NCBI RefSeq assembly: GCF_002911695.1
Contig: NZ_PQBS01000007.1
Coordinates: 107,666 to 171,665, forward strand
Direction: 5' to 3'
From: Gracilimonas amylolytica
GTDB lineage: Bacteria > Bacteroidota > Rhodothermia > Balneolales > Balneolaceae
DNA: 64,000 nucleotides
Shown: piece after piece, positions 28,045-39,280 of the stretch
Position numbering within the stretch: the stretch's first letter is position 1
How the letters are laid out: every line of letters starts with the position of its first letter
Notes under the pieces: generated by a model
What the model saw: only the letters and a program-made list of their open reading frames with translations
Told to the model about the DNA's origin: nothing
Database searches by the model: none
Translations under genes and position numbers: made by a program

Positions 28045-30153
28045 ATGGAATTTCATGGTTTTCAAAATACCCTCCCGGTCTTTATCACGATACTATTGGC
28101 TGGTGGTTTGATCGCTCTATCCTGGTTTTCCTACAGTAAATTGAAAAGCATTTCAAAAGGCGGCAGATGGTTACTGATCTCATTACGGGCAGCCTCCTTT
28201 TTACTGGTATTGCTGCTTTTGCTGAATCCCTATTTTTTTTCATCACAACAGGTAGAGGTCAACCCACAGATCTCGGTTTTCCTTGATAATTCTGAAAGTA
28301 CCACGATCTCTAAAAATGATTTCGAGGGACTCGACACGTACCGTGAACTTCTTAACAATCTGGATTTTGACCGGTTCCGGAACGTTGAATTTGAATTCCA
28401 TTTATTTGATGAGGATGTTTTCCCCGGTACACCAGACTCCTTAAATGGTAATGGAGATCAATCAAACTTATCAGCTCCTGTGCAATCCATTCTCGAGATG
28501 GACGAAAACGTTAAGGCTGCTATTTTGATCTCTGATGGAATTATCACATATGGTAAAAATCCGATCGTGGATGCCTTCAATTCATCTATTCCAATCTATA
28601 CCATCGGCATTGGAGATACGTCTGATGTTAGAGATGTAGCCGTGTCTAACATCAATACCAATACTACCGGCTATACGAATACTTTGCACACTATTGAAGC
28701 TGAGATCAATCAAACAGGTTATGTGGGGTCTGCAACCAGTGTGCAAATCCGCAGCGGAGAAACGGTAGTAGACGAAAAAGAGATCACTTTCGAGACCAAT
28801 GATCAGTCCAAGACAGTGACCTTTGAGATACAATTGGATGAGGCCGGACTCAAACAATATGAAATATTTACTCAAATTTTACCCGGTGAGTGGTCAGAGG
28901 ATAATAACTCATCAAACATATCAGTAGAAGTCATAGACAGCCGGATAAATATTGTTCATATAGCATTCTCAATTCATCCGGATGTAAAAGCCCTGAGATC
29001 TCTGATAGAGTCGGATCAAAACAACAATTTGTACCCTTTGACCTGGACAGGAAATGGGCGCTTTATTGAAGTCATGCCCGATCTTGAATCTTCTGAAATA
29101 GATCTGGCTATTATTCATGGTCGGCCTGATCCTTCTGCTAACCTACCCTTTATAAACGATCTCTCAAACATTCCTACCCTATTCCTTGAGTTGGGTAGAG
29201 AAATTCCTTCAAACATTAACTCGAGTTCCTGGAGTGATCTTGATCTAATAAATACAGAATTGAACTCTGTGTTCAACGTTCACATAAATCAGGCAATGAG
29301 TGAAAATGAACACTCAATTTTAGACATTCCGGACATAGATCTGGCGTCTCTGCCCTCCTTATTCAGTCCAAGAAGAAGTGTTTCTGATGAACCACGAGCC
29401 AATACCCTTTATACCTTGACTTATAACCAAGTATCCACAGAATTTCCCGCTATTTTAGTGACGGAAGTCGGAAATATACGCAGAGGTCATGTGCTACCCT
29501 GGGGCTGGTATAAACTGGCGCAAAGTTCTTCCGAACCGGTTCGGGAATTTTATGGGGTACTTTTTACTAACATGGTATCATGGCATTCAAATAGCCCGGA
29601 TGATCGGTTATTGAGGGTTATTCCTGAAAATAAAATGGTCAATACGAATTCAAACCCCATACTGAATGGATTTTTAAGGAATGAACGTGGCGAAGCTGAA
29701 AGTGATGCAGTCATCGAGATTCAGCTTGAAGGGGAAAATTCAGCTTCGGGCATCTACAATATGAACAACCTTGGGGAAGGCAGATATCGGCTTGAGCTGC
29801 CACAATTATCAGAAGGTCTCTATACCTTTACAGCAAGTGCGAGAACCGCAGGTCGAATGATAGAAGCTCAGGAAGGTGAATTTCTGGTTTCCAACACGAG
29901 TAATGAGCTCAGTCAGGTAAACAGGAATGATAATATTTTACAATCCATAGCTACTAACTCCGGCGGTACATACTTTTCGTATGATAATATGGACGGTTTC
30001 TGGGAAGAACTGACCAATGCCAACCTTCTTTCGGAAGATATCGTGGATATTGAAAACTACATATTCCCGGTCAGAACCATCTATTGGTTCATTCTACTGA
30101 CGCTACTTCTTGGAACCGAATGGTTCATCAGAAAACGCTATTCTTTACCCTGA
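28045..30153 (+). CDS. VWA-like membrane protein
   Basis: A 702-residue protein with two N-terminal membrane helices (about 10-27 and 44-64), a VWA-like domain from about 75 with a MIDAS-type DNSES at 81-85 (pattern DxSxS) and a later ISDG motif, then a long periplasmic region with a probable Ig-like segment, and a final helix near 678-695. It probably works with the MoxR ATPase. A strong AGGAGG ribosome binding site precedes the start. No BatA/BatB name is given because the domain order differs. Confidence 0.82.
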   Translation: MEFHGFQNTLPVFITILLAGGLIALSWFSYSKLKSISKGGRWLLISLRAASFLLVLLLLLNPYFFSSQQVEVNPQISVFLDNSESTTISKNDFEGLDTYRELLNNLDFDRFRNVEFEFHLFDEDVFPGTPDSLNGNGDQSNLSAPVQSILEMDENVKAAILISDGIITYGKNPIVDAFNSSIPIYTIGIGDTSDVRDVAVSNINTNTTGYTNTLHTIEAEINQTGYVGSATSVQIRSGETVVDEKEITFETNDQSKTVTFEIQLDEAGLKQYEIFTQILPGEWSEDNNSSNISVEVIDSRINIVHIAFSIHPDVKALRSLIESDQNNNLYPLTWTGNGRFIEVMPDLESSEIDLAIIHGRPDPSANLPFINDLSNIPTLFLELGREIPSNINSSSWSDLDLINTELNSVFNVHINQAMSENEHSILDIPDIDLASLPSLFSPRRSVSDEPRANTLYTLTYNQVSTEFPAILVTEVGNIRRGHVLPWGWYKLAQSSSEPVREFYGVLFTNMVSWHSNSPDDRLLRVIPENKMVNTNSNPILNGFLRNERGEAESDAVIEIQLEGENSASGIYNMNNLGEGRYRLELPQLSEGLYTFTASARTAGRMIEAQEGEFLVSNTSNELSQVNRNDNILQSIATNSGGTYFSYDNMDGFWEELTNANLLSEDIVDIENYIFPVRTIYWFILLTLLLGTEWFIRKRYSLP

Positions 30154-30159
30154 TCTCTT

Positions 30160-30184
30160 GACCATTTAAGCTGTAAAAATGGTC
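30160..30184. terminator. Stem-loop between convergent genes
   Basis: GACCATTT and AAATGGTC form a perfect 8-bp stem with a 9-nt loop in the 33-bp gap between the VWA gene and the histidine phosphatase gene. There is no T-run on either side, so termination is only suggested by its location. Confidence 0.4.
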
Positions 30185-30186
30185 TA

Positions 30187-30708
30187 TCAGTACACATAGT
30201 GCTTGATCGTCGGTTCCTTTCCTTCTTCAATTCTGATGATATACATATTGCTGTAATCATCCTCATCAAACTTCTCAAGGTCGTTGTTACCCATTACATG
30301 ATTGATCAATTCAGGAGTAGTGTTTGAGTGACCAACGATCAAAACCGTCTCACCCATATGATTTTCCAGAAGCCGGGTTGCAAAGGCATCAAGATCTTTC
30401 GCGTCATACGTCCTGATCGGAAGCTCATATAAATTTGCTGTGGGTTGAGCCGTCTCCATGGTTCTTTTATATGAAGTGGAATAGATCTTATCAACTACAT
30501 CATAGTTTCTCAATAAGGTTACCAGCTTAAGCGCCCGTTTCTTTCCTTCTTCATTTAAAGAGGGATCGTTGTCATCCGATTGTAGCTTTTCAGCATGGCG
30601 CGTAAAGATGAGAACTGTTTCATTATCCGAAATCGGATCTTCAACATGTTGAGTTTGTGCCTCTGCAGAGAAGACAACCGTAAGTAAGCATACAATTAGA
30701 AATTTCAT
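30187..30708 (-). CDS. Histidine phosphatase family protein (SixA/phosphoglycerate mutase-like), probably exported
   Basis: The 173-residue product has the RHAEK motif (T/F-RHAEK, near 37-41) carrying the phosphorylated histidine and the second histidine in VGHSNTTPE near 128-136. A signal peptide occupies about 1-17 (KFLIVCLLTVVFSAEA) if the ATG at 30708 is used; a longer reading from 30747 would add 13 hydrophilic residues ahead of it. The substrate is unknown. Confidence 0.85.
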   Translation of the reverse strand: MKFLIVCLLTVVFSAEAQTQHVEDPISDNETVLIFTRHAEKLQSDDNDPSLNEEGKKRALKLVTLLRNYDVVDKIYSTSYKRTMETAQPTANLYELPIRTYDAKDLDAFATRLLENHMGETVLIVGHSNTTPELINHVMGNNDLEKFDEDDYSNMYIIRIEEGKEPTIKHYVY

Positions 30709-30799
30709 GAGATCGGTTTTAAGGTGAGTATCATAACATTTCCGCAACTTACGCAGATTAAAGAATTTGTTTCAAATCCATTTAAAATAGGCCTTTCAA

Positions 30800-32653
30800 T
30801 TATCTGAATCGTGCCTGTAATTCATCAAGAGGGATATAACTGATGGTTGGTTTTTTTAACGGATCCAGGTAAGGTTGTTCACAGGCGAATAATTGATCTA
30901 CCAGGGACTCCATCTCCTCCTGAGACAATTTCTTACCTCTGGGTATCGCGGCTTTGGAAGCAAAAGCAATAGCCAGTTTCTCACGGGCTTCAAGTTTGAT
31001 CTTTTGCCCCAGATCCTGATACTGATGCAGCATAGACACCAACACTTCTTCTTCATTACCGATCTCGATATCAGCCGGCACACCATTGATCATAGCCGTA
31101 TTTCCACTCAATAGCTGAACTGAAAAACCCATCCGCTGTATGATGGAGTGTAATTCTTTCAACAGTGTATAATCAGAGGCTGATAACTCAAGAGTTTGGG
31201 CAAATAAAAGCTGCTGAGTGCTTGGGAGAGCTTCCTCAGTGGCATTGATAGCTTTCTCAAAAATGATCCGTTTATGAGCCAAATGCTGATCAATAACCGT
31301 CATTCCTGTTCTTGTCTGAGTCAGGATATAAGTGTTATGCAATTGCCAGAATCCCTTATCCTGTGTAACCGTTTTAGAAACACTTCTTTCGGTCTTCTGA
31401 GAATTCTCATCACCGAAGCTGAAGTTCGAGGAATCATTTTCTTTACGGCTGTAAAGTCGACCCGCAAACTCATCTCCCCTGCCTTTTACTGAGCTGTCTC
31501 CGGTATTGATACGTGAGGAAATTTGCAGCCCGCCATCAGAACCCCTGCTCGTCTTGGGTGGATTAAAACTAAAACCCGAATCAAACCCTTTTGACTGACT
31601 CCCACTCAGAAAAATATCTTCATCATCCTGGATATCCGGAACCTGAAAATGTTTATTCAATGCTCGGTTTACCACAGAACGGGCAAGCTGGATCACGCTG
31701 CGCTCATCCTCAAACTTGACTTCCATTTTTGAAGGATGAACATTCACATCAACTTTCGAAGGGTCTATATCGAAAAACAATGCATAAAACGGATACTCAT
31801 TATTTCGTGTCCAAGCATCATACAAACTTAGTATGACATGCGTGAGATACCGATGCTGAAAAGGACGGCCATTCACAAACAAAAACTGCTCACCGCGACT
31901 TTTTTTAGCCAGTTTGGGGTCCGAAGCAAAACCATGGATCTTTACGTAACTCGTTTCCTCACCAAATTCAATGAGACTCGCTTTGTAAGAACTTCCAAAG
32001 ATCTGTGTAACCCTTTGGTTCAGATCCTGAATAGGCAGGTCATAAATAATATCCCCGTCTGCTTCCACGTAAAAAGCGACATCCGTATTTGCTAAGGCAG
32101 CATATTGAACCGTTCTGAGAATATGTCGCAGTTCTGTGACATCCGTCTTAAGAAATTGCCGCCGTGCCGGTACATTAAAGAATAAATTTCTAACCGCAAT
32201 GGTAGTCCCATTATCTGTAGCTGTTGGTTTTATTTCCCTTTCCTCACCACCCCAAACTTCAAATTCCCATCCATTTTCGTCTTCGGCTCGTTTGGTTTTT
32301 ACGGTTACCTGAGATACTGAAGCGATTGAAGCCATAGCTTCTCCTCGAAAACCGAGAGTACGGATCTTAAACAGATCATCCACAGAGTGGATCTTGGAGG
32401 TGGCGTGGCGTTCAAAACACAGAGGCAGATCCTCTTTACTCATGCCACACCCATTGTCCGTAACCTGGATAAGGGTTCGTCCGGCATTTTGTATAAGGAT
32501 CTTTAACTGATCGGCTCCTGCATCGATGGCATTATCTAAAAGTTCTTTTACAACTGAAGCTGGGCGTTGTATAACTTCTCCCGCTGCGATCTTATTACTG
32601 ATCTCGGGAGGTAACTGATGAATGATAGATTCGCTGATTTGCGTGTCGCTCAA
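30800..32653 (-). CDS. mutL: DNA mismatch repair protein MutL
   Basis: A 617-residue MutL with intact GHKL ATPase motifs: KELLDNAIDAGA near 36-47 (catalytic Glu and Asn present), DNGCGM and GFRGEA. MutL links MutS mismatch recognition to strand processing. The C-terminal dimerisation domain begins around 430. The endonuclease signature DQHAxxExxxxE is degenerate (DQHLAHKRIIFE, 455-466) and the CPHGRPT-type motif reads YLDPLKKPT near 595-603, so nuclease activity is doubtful. It is followed on the left by a phosphatase with its own direction and start. Confidence 0.95.
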   Translation of the reverse strand: MSDTQISESIIHQLPPEISNKIAAGEVIQRPASVVKELLDNAIDAGADQLKILIQNAGRTLIQVTDNGCGMSKEDLPLCFERHATSKIHSVDDLFKIRTLGFRGEAMASIASVSQVTVKTKRAEDENGWEFEVWGGEEREIKPTATDNGTTIAVRNLFFNVPARRQFLKTDVTELRHILRTVQYAALANTDVAFYVEADGDIIYDLPIQDLNQRVTQIFGSSYKASLIEFGEETSYVKIHGFASDPKLAKKSRGEQFLFVNGRPFQHRYLTHVILSLYDAWTRNNEYPFYALFFDIDPSKVDVNVHPSKMEVKFEDERSVIQLARSVVNRALNKHFQVPDIQDDEDIFLSGSQSKGFDSGFSFNPPKTSRGSDGGLQISSRINTGDSSVKGRGDEFAGRLYSRKENDSSNFSFGDENSQKTERSVSKTVTQDKGFWQLHNTYILTQTRTGMTVIDQHLAHKRIIFEKAINATEEALPSTQQLLFAQTLELSASDYTLLKELHSIIQRMGFSVQLLSGNTAMINGVPADIEIGNEEEVLVSMLHQYQDLGQKIKLEAREKLAIAFASKAAIPRGKKLSQEEMESLVDQLFACEQPYLDPLKKPTISYIPLDELQARFR

Positions 32654-32671
32654 TGGGTTATAATATTAATT

Positions 32672-32878
32672 TTATAATGATATTAGGTAGACTACAATGC
32701 TTAGTAAGGCCGCATAAAGTAGAACTCTGGTAAATTGAGCAGGCCTTCGACGGGTATGAGTTTCAAACTTAATGCGTTTTTTCCGCTTTTCTCTTTCATC
32801 CTTTTCGGGATCGTAGTAGCGGTACTGATAATCAAATTTCTTTGGCTTTGGACGGAAGCCGAACATAGGACGGATCAT
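32672..32878 (-). CDS. Small basic single-helix membrane protein
   Basis: A 68-residue protein with a highly charged N-terminal half (KPKKFDYQYRYYDPEKDEREKRKKRIKFE) and one C-terminal membrane helix (about 50-67, VLLYAALLSIVVYLISL), i.e. a tail-anchored small protein. It is 18 bp upstream of mutL in the same direction, so cotranscription is likely. Family unrecognised. Confidence 0.65.
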   Translation of the reverse strand: MIRPMFGFRPKPKKFDYQYRYYDPEKDEREKRKKRIKFETHTRRRPAQFTRVLLYAALLSIVVYLISL

Positions 32879-32908
32879 AACAACACCTGTTTTTTATTGG
32901 CTTTGAAT

Positions 32909-32928
32909 GGCTGACTGATCAGTTAGCC
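32909..32928. promoter_or_regulatory. 20-bp near-perfect palindrome upstream of the small membrane gene and mutL
   Basis: GGCTGACTGATCAGTTAGCC reads as an inverted repeat with a single G-T wobble pair. It is about 30 bp upstream of the minus-strand gene at 32878 and about 250 bp upstream of the isocitrate dehydrogenase gene. Operator or hairpin use is only a suggestion. Confidence 0.3.
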
Positions 32929-33122
32929 TTTCGTGTTTTAATATAGGAAATCAAAGGGGTGAATATCGAATACGGATGCGGGATTATTTATTACTCTTTC
33001 CATTCCTGGATAGGTAGAGATAAATTCGAATTTTATTATTCCGTTGATCAATATTCAATATGCCTTAAAATGTTCTTTTGCCGCGAAATTTTGTAAACTC
33101 AATGCCCTGTTAAATCCTTCAA

Positions 33123-33154
33123 TTTGTTGCTGAAGGTCAGTTAGTTAAACTTTG
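33123..33154 (+). promoter_or_regulatory. Candidate Bacteroidota-type promoter for isocitrate dehydrogenase
   Basis: TTTG at 33123-33126 and AAACTTTG at 33147-33154 are separated by 20 bp, which fits the -33 TTTG / N19-20 / -7 TAnnTTTG consensus with one mismatch. The start codon is 23 bp further. This supports a short leader for the gene. Confidence 0.4.
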
Positions 33155-33173
33155 AACTTATAATTATTTATAA

Positions 33174-35405
<2,232 letters not shown>

Positions 35406-35430
35406 GTAATCTGATTTCATTAAAAATTTA

Positions 35431-35460
35431 AAGCCCGGTTCATTTGGAATCGGGCTTTTT
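35431..35460 (+). terminator. Rho-independent terminator of icd
   Basis: AAGCCCG and CGGGCTT pair as a 7-bp stem (loop 13 nt) followed by a T-run. It lies 26 bp after the icd stop. Confidence 0.85.
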
Positions 35461-35733
35461 ATATTCATCAAAATTCCAGTCCCCTTCCCTAATTCCTTAA
35501 ACTTTGGCTTACTCACAATTTTTGGAATTTTGGAAATAATTACTCTTCCACGATTAATAATAAAAGCGCTACCAATCTATTACTTATAACTAAGAATCAA
35601 ATACTTGCAGTTATTTTTAAACACGGTGTTTACTTTCATCCTTAAATAAAATACACTTAGTTATATGAAAATTGTTGGTGCACATAGCATAAAATCTTTA
35701 ATATACCGGAATAATAACGGGACGGTTATCGCT

Positions 35734-35784
35734 ATGCCTTATATGATTTCCACTACCGCCATTACAATTATTACAACCCCTTAG
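35734..35784 (+). CDS. Threonine/isoleucine-rich leader peptide of the thr operon
   Basis: A 16-codon reading frame, MPYMISTTAITIITTP, ends 82 bp upstream of thrA; a second in-frame ATG at 35743 would give 13 residues. Nine of the last twelve residues are Thr or Ile, the pattern of the E. coli thrL leader that senses threonyl- and isoleucyl-tRNA charging. The stop codon lies in the loop of a small hairpin ACCCC-TTAG-GGGGT. I do not see a convincing terminator with a T-run before thrA, so attenuation is suggested by the peptide, not by a visible terminator. The rest of the 461-bp gap holds no other gene. Confidence 0.75.
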   Translation: MPYMISTTAITIITTP

Positions 35785-35789
35785 GGGGT
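35776..35789 (+). promoter_or_regulatory. Hairpin overlapping the leader-peptide stop codon (attenuator part)
   Basis: ACCCC (35776-35780) and GGGGT (35785-35789) pair around a TTAG loop that contains the leader TAG stop codon. A ribosome stalled on the Thr/Ile codons would keep this hairpin from forming or leave it free, as in attenuation. A weak GGCA...TGCC stem follows near 35807-35821. Confidence 0.4.
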
Positions 35790-35866
35790 ACTTATCTACA
35801 TATCGCCGGCAGGTATTATGCCATTCCACTCATTCAAGTCACTAACTTTATCGAATTAATAAAACT

Positions 35867-38317
35867 ATGATTGTTTTGAAATTTGGTGGTACCTCTGTTG
35901 CCACTTCTGAAAATCTAAAAAAAGTACAGGAAATCATTGAAAAACAGGCTAAAAACCAAAAATTAGCTGTAGTTGTTTCTGCATTGGGAGGTGTTACAAA
36001 CAAACTGCAGGAATGTGCCGACCGGGCAGCTTTAGGCGATTCAAGCTACAAAGATATTTTAGTTGAGCTCGAAAAGCGGCATCTTGAAATGTGTAATGAA
36101 CTGCTTTCGGTTAAAAACCGAAGTGAGACTTTAACACAAACCAAACTCTTGCTTAACGAGCTGGAAGATATTTGCCGCGGGGTGTATTTATTGCGAGAAC
36201 TTTCTCCTCGTTCGCTCGATCATCTTCTGAGTTATGGAGAACTGCTTTCCTCACGAATTATCTCAGACTATCTGAAATCAACCGGGCTTAATACAGAACT
36301 CTTCGATTCCAGAACGTTCATCAAAACAAACGACCGGTTTGGTAAAGCTGCAGTTGATTACGAGATTACCTATTCCAAAATCAAAAAGAAATTTATGAAG
36401 GCTCCACAAATTGCTGTCTGTCCGGGTTTCATATCTACATCAAAAAATGAAAACCTGATAACTACATTAGGACGTGGCGGATCTGATTACACCGCTGCAC
36501 TTATAGCTGCGGCACTAAATGTCAAAGAACTTCAAATTTGGACAGATGTAAGCGGAATGATGACTTCCGATCCACGTCAGGTTTCCAATGCACATCCCAT
36601 TGAGCATTTATCGTATGAGGAAGCCATGGAACTTTCCCATTTTGGAGCGAAAGTAATTTACCCGCCTACCGTTCAGCCGGTACTGGATGCCGATATCCCC
36701 GTTCACATCAAAAACACATTCAACCCGGATGAAAACGGAACGATTATTTCAAAGTCTGGTGCCGAAAACGGACAAGTGGTTAAAGGAACTTCAAGCATTG
36801 AGGAAATTGCCCTGTGTACCCTAACCGGCAGTGGAATGATTGCGGTTCCGAATATTTCCTCACGCTTATTTGGTTCGCTTAGCCGGCAGAAAGTAAACGT
36901 AATTATGATAACTCAGGCATCCTCTGAGCATTCCATAACGGTGGGAATTGCACTGGAAGATGTAGAAAAAGCCAAAGCAGCCATTTCTGATGAATTTGCT
37001 TACGAAATGGAAAACCGAAAAATTAATCCTCTTGAGGTTGAAACCGGTTTATCTATTATTGCCCTGGTTGGCTCCCGCATGAAAAAGCAGGTTGGAGTTA
37101 GTGCAAAATTGTTTGATACGCTCAGCCATAATGGTGTAAATGTAAGGGCCATTGCTCAGGGTTCTACAGAGCTTAATATTTCCGTTGTTATTGCTCAGAA
37201 GGATCTCAGAAAATCGTTGAACAGTATTCATGAAAGCTTCTTCCTCTCCGACCGTAAGAAACTTAATCTGTTTATGATTGGAGTTGGTAATGTAGGGAAA
37301 GTCTTTATTGAGCAGGTAAAAGCACAGCAGGAATATCTCGCTGAAAAGCACCATTTGGATGTATTTATCGCAGGATTAGCAAATTCAAAAAAAATGTATT
37401 TCAATCCGGAAGGCATTGATTTAGATACCTGGCAGAATAATCTTGAAAATGAAGGAATAAAAATGGACAGGCAGGGATTTCTGGATGAGATGAAGTCGAT
37501 GAACCTTCGAAATACAGTGTTTATCGATTCTACCGCTTCCGCTGAAATTGCGGAGTTATATAAGGAAATGCTGGAAAACAGTATTTCTGTGGTTACACCG
37601 AATAAAATTGCCTGTTCTTCGGATTTTGAAACCTACAAAGAACTCACTGACTCAGCCCTGAAGTATAAAGCTAAGTTTCTGTTTGAAACAAATGTTGGAG
37701 CCGGACTTCCTGTCATCTCTACCCTGAATGACTTAATTAAAAGTGGCGACCAAATTCACAAGATTCAGGCAGTACTGTCCGGTACGCTAAATTTCATTTT
37801 CAATAATTACGATGGCACTAAACTTTTCAGTGAAGTTGTACAGGACGCCAAAGACGCCGGTTTTACTGAACCCGATCCACGCATTGATTTAAGCGGTGTG
37901 GATGTGATGCGTAAAATCCTCATTCTGGCCCGCGAAAGTGGTTTTGAGCTGGAACTGGACGAAATTGCCAACAATGGATTCGTTCCTGAAAAATGTATGA
38001 AAACCGATTCCCTTGAAGATTTCTACGCCAGCTTGGATGAACACGAAGAAGTGTTTCAGAAATTATATAAAAATGCAGCAGCTGAGAATAAACGGCTCAA
38101 ATACGTAGCAACCTACGAAAACGGCAAGGCAACCACCGGACTTGAAGCATTTTCGGCAGAGCATCCGTTTTATAACCTGGGCGGCAAAGATAACATCGTA
38201 CTCTTTTATACCAACAGGTACAACGAACAGCCTCTGGTTGTTAAAGGAGCTGGAGCCGGTGCCGCAGTTACCGCATCCGGAATATTTGCAGATGTAATGA
38301 AAATTGCCTCGGCTTGA
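35867..38317 (+). CDS. thrA: Bifunctional aspartate kinase / homoserine dehydrogenase
   Basis: An 816-residue fusion. The aspartokinase half starts with KFGGTSV (4-10) and includes LGRGGSDYTAALIAAAL near 204-220 and two ACT domains (about 310-460). The homoserine dehydrogenase half begins near 462 with GVGNVGK and has the TPNKIA, NVGAGLPVI and GTLNFIFNNY motifs. It catalyses the first and third steps from aspartate to threonine/methionine. It is first in thrABC and is preceded by a leader peptide. Confidence 0.96.
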   Translation: MIVLKFGGTSVATSENLKKVQEIIEKQAKNQKLAVVVSALGGVTNKLQECADRAALGDSSYKDILVELEKRHLEMCNELLSVKNRSETLTQTKLLLNELEDICRGVYLLRELSPRSLDHLLSYGELLSSRIISDYLKSTGLNTELFDSRTFIKTNDRFGKAAVDYEITYSKIKKKFMKAPQIAVCPGFISTSKNENLITTLGRGGSDYTAALIAAALNVKELQIWTDVSGMMTSDPRQVSNAHPIEHLSYEEAMELSHFGAKVIYPPTVQPVLDADIPVHIKNTFNPDENGTIISKSGAENGQVVKGTSSIEEIALCTLTGSGMIAVPNISSRLFGSLSRQKVNVIMITQASSEHSITVGIALEDVEKAKAAISDEFAYEMENRKINPLEVETGLSIIALVGSRMKKQVGVSAKLFDTLSHNGVNVRAIAQGSTELNISVVIAQKDLRKSLNSIHESFFLSDRKKLNLFMIGVGNVGKVFIEQVKAQQEYLAEKHHLDVFIAGLANSKKMYFNPEGIDLDTWQNNLENEGIKMDRQGFLDEMKSMNLRNTVFIDSTASAEIAELYKEMLENSISVVTPNKIACSSDFETYKELTDSALKYKAKFLFETNVGAGLPVISTLNDLIKSGDQIHKIQAVLSGTLNFIFNNYDGTKLFSEVVQDAKDAGFTEPDPRIDLSGVDVMRKILILARESGFELELDEIANNGFVPEKCMKTDSLEDFYASLDEHEEVFQKLYKNAAAENKRLKYVATYENGKATTGLEAFSAEHPFYNLGGKDNIVLFYTNRYNEQPLVVKGAGAGAAVTASGIFADVMKIASA

Positions 38318-38347
38318 TTTATCACTAACATCCAACATTCATAAACC

Positions 38348-39280
38348 ATGGATCTACTAAAAGTATTTGCTCCGGCGACTGTAGCCAATGTGGCTTGCGG
38401 ATTCGATGTGTTAGGTTTTGCGCTCGAAGGATTGGGAGATGAACTCATCATCCGGAAGAAACCGGAATCCGGATTAAAAATAACGGCCATTCATGGAAGC
38501 AGGCATTTATCCAAAGACGCGGATAAAAATGTTGTTACGGTTGCAGCACAAGCCCTGTTAAATCATCTGGAAGAAAAACCAGATTTTGGATTTGAGTTTG
38601 AACTCACAAAAAAAGTAAAACCCGGAAGTGGTTTAGGTTCCAGCGCATCAAGTTCTGCCGCGGCTGTTTTTGCAGTGAATGAATTGCTTGGAAAGCCCTT
38701 CAGCAGAACTGAATTAGTACAATTTGCTATGGCAGGTGAGGAATTAGCATCAGGAATTCCACACGCCGACAATGTGGCCCCTTCCCTTCTTGGTGGGTTT
38801 ATTTTAATCCGTAGCTATGACCCGCTCGATATTGTTGAGCTGGATTATCCGGACGATTTATTTGCAACGGTGGTGCATCCGCAAATTGAAATCAAGACTT
38901 CGGATGCCAAAAAAATCCTTCGTGAACAAATTGACCTGAAAGATGCCATCACCCAATGGGGAAATATCGGCGGATTGGTAAGTGGTCTTGCTAAAAGTGA
39001 TTATGGCTTAATTGGCCGCTCTCTGCAGGATGTAGTGGCCGAACCTACCCGGGGCATACTCATACCAGCTTTCGCTGAAGCAAAACAGTCTGCAGCCGAA
39101 AACGGAGCGCTTGGTTGTAGTATCTCGGGCTCAGGCCCATCCATATTCTCGCTTTGTCAGGGTTTGGAAACCGCACATCAAGTAGCAGAATCCTTCAAAA
39201 AATTATACGAGGGTATTGGCCTCGAAAGTTATGTACACACCTCACCGGTAAACACAAAAGGAGTAGAAATTTTAGGATGA
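38348..39280 (+). CDS. thrB: Homoserine kinase
   Basis: A 310-residue GHMP kinase that phosphorylates homoserine. It has VFAPATVANVACGFDVLG at the N-terminus (4-22), the P-loop-like KPGSGLGSSASSSAAA near 91-106, and the third motif GCSISGSGPSIFS near 258-270. Its stop overlaps the thrC start by 4 bp (ATGA), indicating translational coupling. Confidence 0.95.
   Translation: MDLLKVFAPATVANVACGFDVLGFALEGLGDELIIRKKPESGLKITAIHGSRHLSKDADKNVVTVAAQALLNHLEEKPDFGFEFELTKKVKPGSGLGSSASSSAAAVFAVNELLGKPFSRTELVQFAMAGEELASGIPHADNVAPSLLGGFILIRSYDPLDIVELDYPDDLFATVVHPQIEIKTSDAKKILREQIDLKDAITQWGNIGGLVSGLAKSDYGLIGRSLQDVVAEPTRGILIPAFAEAKQSAAENGALGCSISGSGPSIFSLCQGLETAHQVAESFKKLYEGIGLESYVHTSPVNTKGVEILG

Noticed and set aside
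30709..30747. A longer start for the histidine phosphatase
   Set aside because: It puts 13 hydrophilic residues ahead of a clear signal peptide.
39154..39276. A threonine synthase start inside thrB
   Set aside because: The added residues overlap thrB in another frame, and the ATGA junction at 39277 with a conserved MKYYSTNG start is standard.
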